Positions 6,722-7,398 of a DNA stretch of 7,398 nt are shown in pieces. The translations under genes were made by a program, and so were the position numbers. The notes beneath the pieces were generated by a model. That model worked only from the letters and a program-made list of their open reading frames with translations. It made no database searches and was not told the DNA's origin. How positions within the stretch are numbered: position 1 is the first letter of the stretch; each line of letters starts with the position of its first letter. Origin of the DNA: Planctomycetota bacterium. GTDB lineage: Bacteria > Planctomycetota > Planctomycetia > Pirellulales > Thermoguttaceae. The stretch spans positions 1-7,398 of the forward strand of contig JANXQG010000163.1 of assembly GCA_025356915.1 (NCBI GenBank), read 5' to 3'.

Positions 6722-6727
6722 ATTATA
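6722..6727 (-). promoter_or_regulatory. Candidate distal -10 element for hldE
   Basis: A perfect TATAAT is present on the minus strand, about 300 bases upstream of hldE. No convincing -35 hexamer is seen at 16-18 bases. The bases after it (TCGTACTGG) resemble those after the uvrC -10 (AAGAGTACTG). A transcript from here would carry a leader of about 295 bases containing the inverted repeat and mini-ORF. Confidence 0.35.
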
Positions 6728-6766
6728 CTTGCGGCTGTAGTAGACGAGGACAGGCCCCCCGTGATT

Positions 6767-6846
6767 CTGTCGATTTCAGGGCATCGGCCAGGGCGGCGAG
6801 GAGGCTTCCGAGGATGATGAAAAGGTAACCGTCAATAAATCGACAG
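6767..6846. repeat. Ten-base inverted repeat pair in the intergenic region
   Basis: CTGTCGATTT (6767-6776) and AAATCGACAG (6837-6846) are exact reverse complements separated by 60 bases. The span of 80 bases has no plus-strand gene. It could be a small hairpin-forming element or a decayed mobile-element remnant, but ten bases is short enough for chance in a window of this size. Confidence 0.3.
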
Positions 6847-6869
6847 CCTTGCGGCCCGTGGTAAGCTGA

Positions 6870-7049
6870 GTGCGTGGGTTAGATTCAACCAGCGACATTC
6901 GGAGGACCAAGCGAAAGCCACGACGACCGAGGATCGAGTTCCCGCAATTCTGGGAACATCGGCTGGAGCAGCGGGAAGAAGAATCCCGTGAAGCCCAGGC
7001 TCGACGCCGCCGGAAGCGGGCCGCACGTCGGCTTGCTGCCGCCCAATAG
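6870..7049 (+). CDS. Candidate small basic protein of unknown function (59 aa)
   Basis: I do not recognise this gene. The frame opens with GTG right after an in-frame TGA at 6867 and ends with TAG at 7047-7049. The product begins VRGLDSTSDIRRTKRKP, continues through FPQFWEHRLEQREEE and ends RRRRKRAARRLAAAQ. The second half alternates acidic and basic residues without helix breakers, which suggests a charged helix, and the extreme C-terminus is strongly basic, as in proteins that bind nucleic acid or ribosomes. No signal peptide or membrane segment is seen. A six-pair hairpin followed by CTTT overlaps the stop, as expected for a gene with its own terminator. Weak points are the GTG start, the lack of a clear Shine-Dalgarno sequence and the lack of a convincing promoter. 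It could be the surviving 3' part of a longer gene. Confidence 0.45.
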   Translation: MRGLDSTSDIRRTKRKPRRPRIEFPQFWEHRLEQREEESREAQARRRRKRAARRLAAAQ

Positions 7050-7058
7050 GCGGCCTTT
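7038..7058 (+). terminator. Hairpin at the end of the small basic gene
   Basis: GCCGCC (7038-7043) pairs with GGCGGC (7049-7054) around the loop CAATA and is followed by CTTT. The stem is six GC pairs and it overlaps the TAG stop of the small frame at 7047-7049. The T run is short, so it is a weak intrinsic terminator at best, but it separates that frame from the next gene. Confidence 0.45.
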
Positions 7059-7068
7059 CCCCGGACTC

Positions 7069-7097
7069 TTCCCAGCGTCCGGCGTCCGCGATAAAAT
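7069..7097 (+). promoter_or_regulatory. Candidate promoter of the SUMF1-like gene
   Basis: TTCCCA (7069-7074) and TAAAAT (7092-7097) are exactly 17 bases apart, with four and five consensus matches. Transcription would begin near 7104 and leave a leader of about 105 bases. A second TAAAAT at 7184-7189 lacks a matching -35 and would leave almost no leader. Confidence 0.35.
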
Positions 7098-7196
7098 CAG
7101 GGCGCGTTGCGTTTGCTCAAGATTCCTGTCAGTCAGCAGGGTCCATTCGCCGTCGTGGTTCGGCGTGAGAATCGCCAGGCCAGTAAAATCTCTCAT

Positions 7197-7202
7197 GGGA
7201 GG
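7197..7202 (+). promoter_or_regulatory. Ribosome binding site of the SUMF1-like gene
   Basis: GGGAGG ends seven bases before the ATG at 7210, an ideal Shine-Dalgarno position, and so fixes the start of the gene that runs off the right edge. Confidence 0.75.
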
Positions 7203-7209
7203 ACACATT

Positions 7210-7398
7210 ATGAGAAACTTCGTGATTGGGTGCGTCGTGCTCTTGACAATGGCGGGGACCGCTTTCAGCGAGACGAAAGAGCCGCCAAAGAAGGCTGCGG
7301 CAGACTTGGGCGGTGGGGTGAAGATGGAATTGGTTCTCATCCCGGCGGGCGAGTTCAAGATGGGCAGCGGCGAATCGGCGGAGGCCACGGCTGCCTTC
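7210..7398 (+). CDS. Secreted SUMF1/FGE-sulfatase-domain protein, N-terminal part only
   Basis: Only the first 63 codons are present; the gene continues beyond the window. Residues 1-20 form a Sec signal peptide: a short start (MRN), a hydrophobic core (FVIGCVVLLTMAG) and a likely cleavage after TAFS. VIGC at 5-8 looks like a lipobox but is too close to the N-terminus to be convincing. A Lys/Ala-rich linker follows, then KMELVLIPAGEF and MGS at 38-53, the opening of the formylglycine-generating-enzyme/sulfatase-modifying-factor domain. True members oxidise a sulfatase cysteine to formylglycine, but many bacterial proteins with this fold lack the needed cysteines and act in other ways. The catalytic part is outside the window, so activity cannot be judged. 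The start is supported by a strong ribosome binding site. Confidence 0.82.
   Translation, partial: MRNFVIGCVVLLTMAGTAFSETKEPPKKAAADLGGGVKMELVLIPAGEFKMGSGESAEATAAF

Larger units (their letters stand above)
6421..7209. other. Long intergenic region between hldE and the SUMF1-like gene
   Basis: These 789 bases separate two divergent genes. They hold the hldE leader with two candidate promoters, an inverted repeat and a mini-ORF (6421-6727), an 80-base stretch flanked by inverted repeats (6767-6846), the candidate small basic gene with its hairpin (6870-7058) and the promoter region of the SUMF1-like gene (7069-7209). I see no tRNA, CRISPR repeats, complete insertion sequence or recognisable riboswitch. 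Confidence 0.6.

Noticed and set aside
6723..6836. Minus-strand 37-residue membrane-like peptide (IDGYLFIILGSLL...)
   Set aside because: It has no ATG, GTG or TTG start, only ATT, and its stop overlaps a candidate -10 element. It is kept only as a possible remnant in the findings.
7214..7233. Lipoprotein signal (VIGC at residues 5-8 of the SUMF1-like protein)
   Set aside because: The cysteine is only eight residues from the start, too short for a lipoprotein signal. The hydrophobic core continues past it to a normal TAFS cleavage site.
6885..7388. Minus-strand open frame of 167 codons
   Set aside because: It runs antisense through the signal peptide and LIPAGEFKMGS motif of the SUMF1-like gene and through the small basic frame. 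It shows no motif, and the plus-strand gene has a strong ribosome binding site.

Overview
The window reads as a piece of chromosome from a Gram-negative, fairly GC-rich bacterium. A planctomycete is my best guess. The support is a heptose kinase/adenylyltransferase (HldE) used in lipopolysaccharide-type glycan synthesis, and a secreted protein that opens with the LIPAGEFKMGS signature of formylglycine-generating-enzyme/SUMF1-like domains, which planctomycetes carry in large numbers. The taxonomic call is inference; no rRNA or marker gene is present.

Layout. (1) 110-1459 (+): a compact UvrC, the nuclease subunit of UvrABC nucleotide excision repair, with both nuclease active sites and the four-cysteine cluster, but without the usual interdomain segment and C-terminal helix-hairpin-helix pair. 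(2) 1597-4869 (+): a 1090-residue single-chain restriction-modification enzyme of the Type IIG/Eco57I kind. It has an N-terminal PD-(D/E)xK-like nuclease, a gamma-class N6-adenine methyltransferase core and a TaqI-like specificity domain with a zinc ribbon inside it. (3) 4870-4926: a short convergent gap with a strong palindrome, a likely bidirectional terminator. (4) 4927-6420 (-): hldE. (5) 6421-7209: about 790 bases without a conventional long gene, holding candidate hldE promoters, a structured leader with a five-codon mini-ORF, a candidate Arg-rich 59-residue small gene ending in a hairpin (6870-7049), and a promoter and ribosome binding site for the next gene. (6) 7210-7398 (+): the start of a secreted SUMF1-like protein that runs off the right edge.

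How it fits together. uvrC and hldE are housekeeping genes that converge, and the restriction-modification gene lies between them as an accessory single-gene defence cassette. An identical 13-base sequence spans the stop codons of both uvrC and the restriction-modification gene, so the cassette sits between direct repeats. I read this as a possible insertion scar. The restriction-modification gene has its own good ribosome binding site and a candidate promoter inside the repeats, so it could be expressed independently of uvrC. I see no partner genes of BREX, DISARM or Type I systems, so the sequence supports one self-contained restriction-modification enzyme and not a multi-gene novel system.
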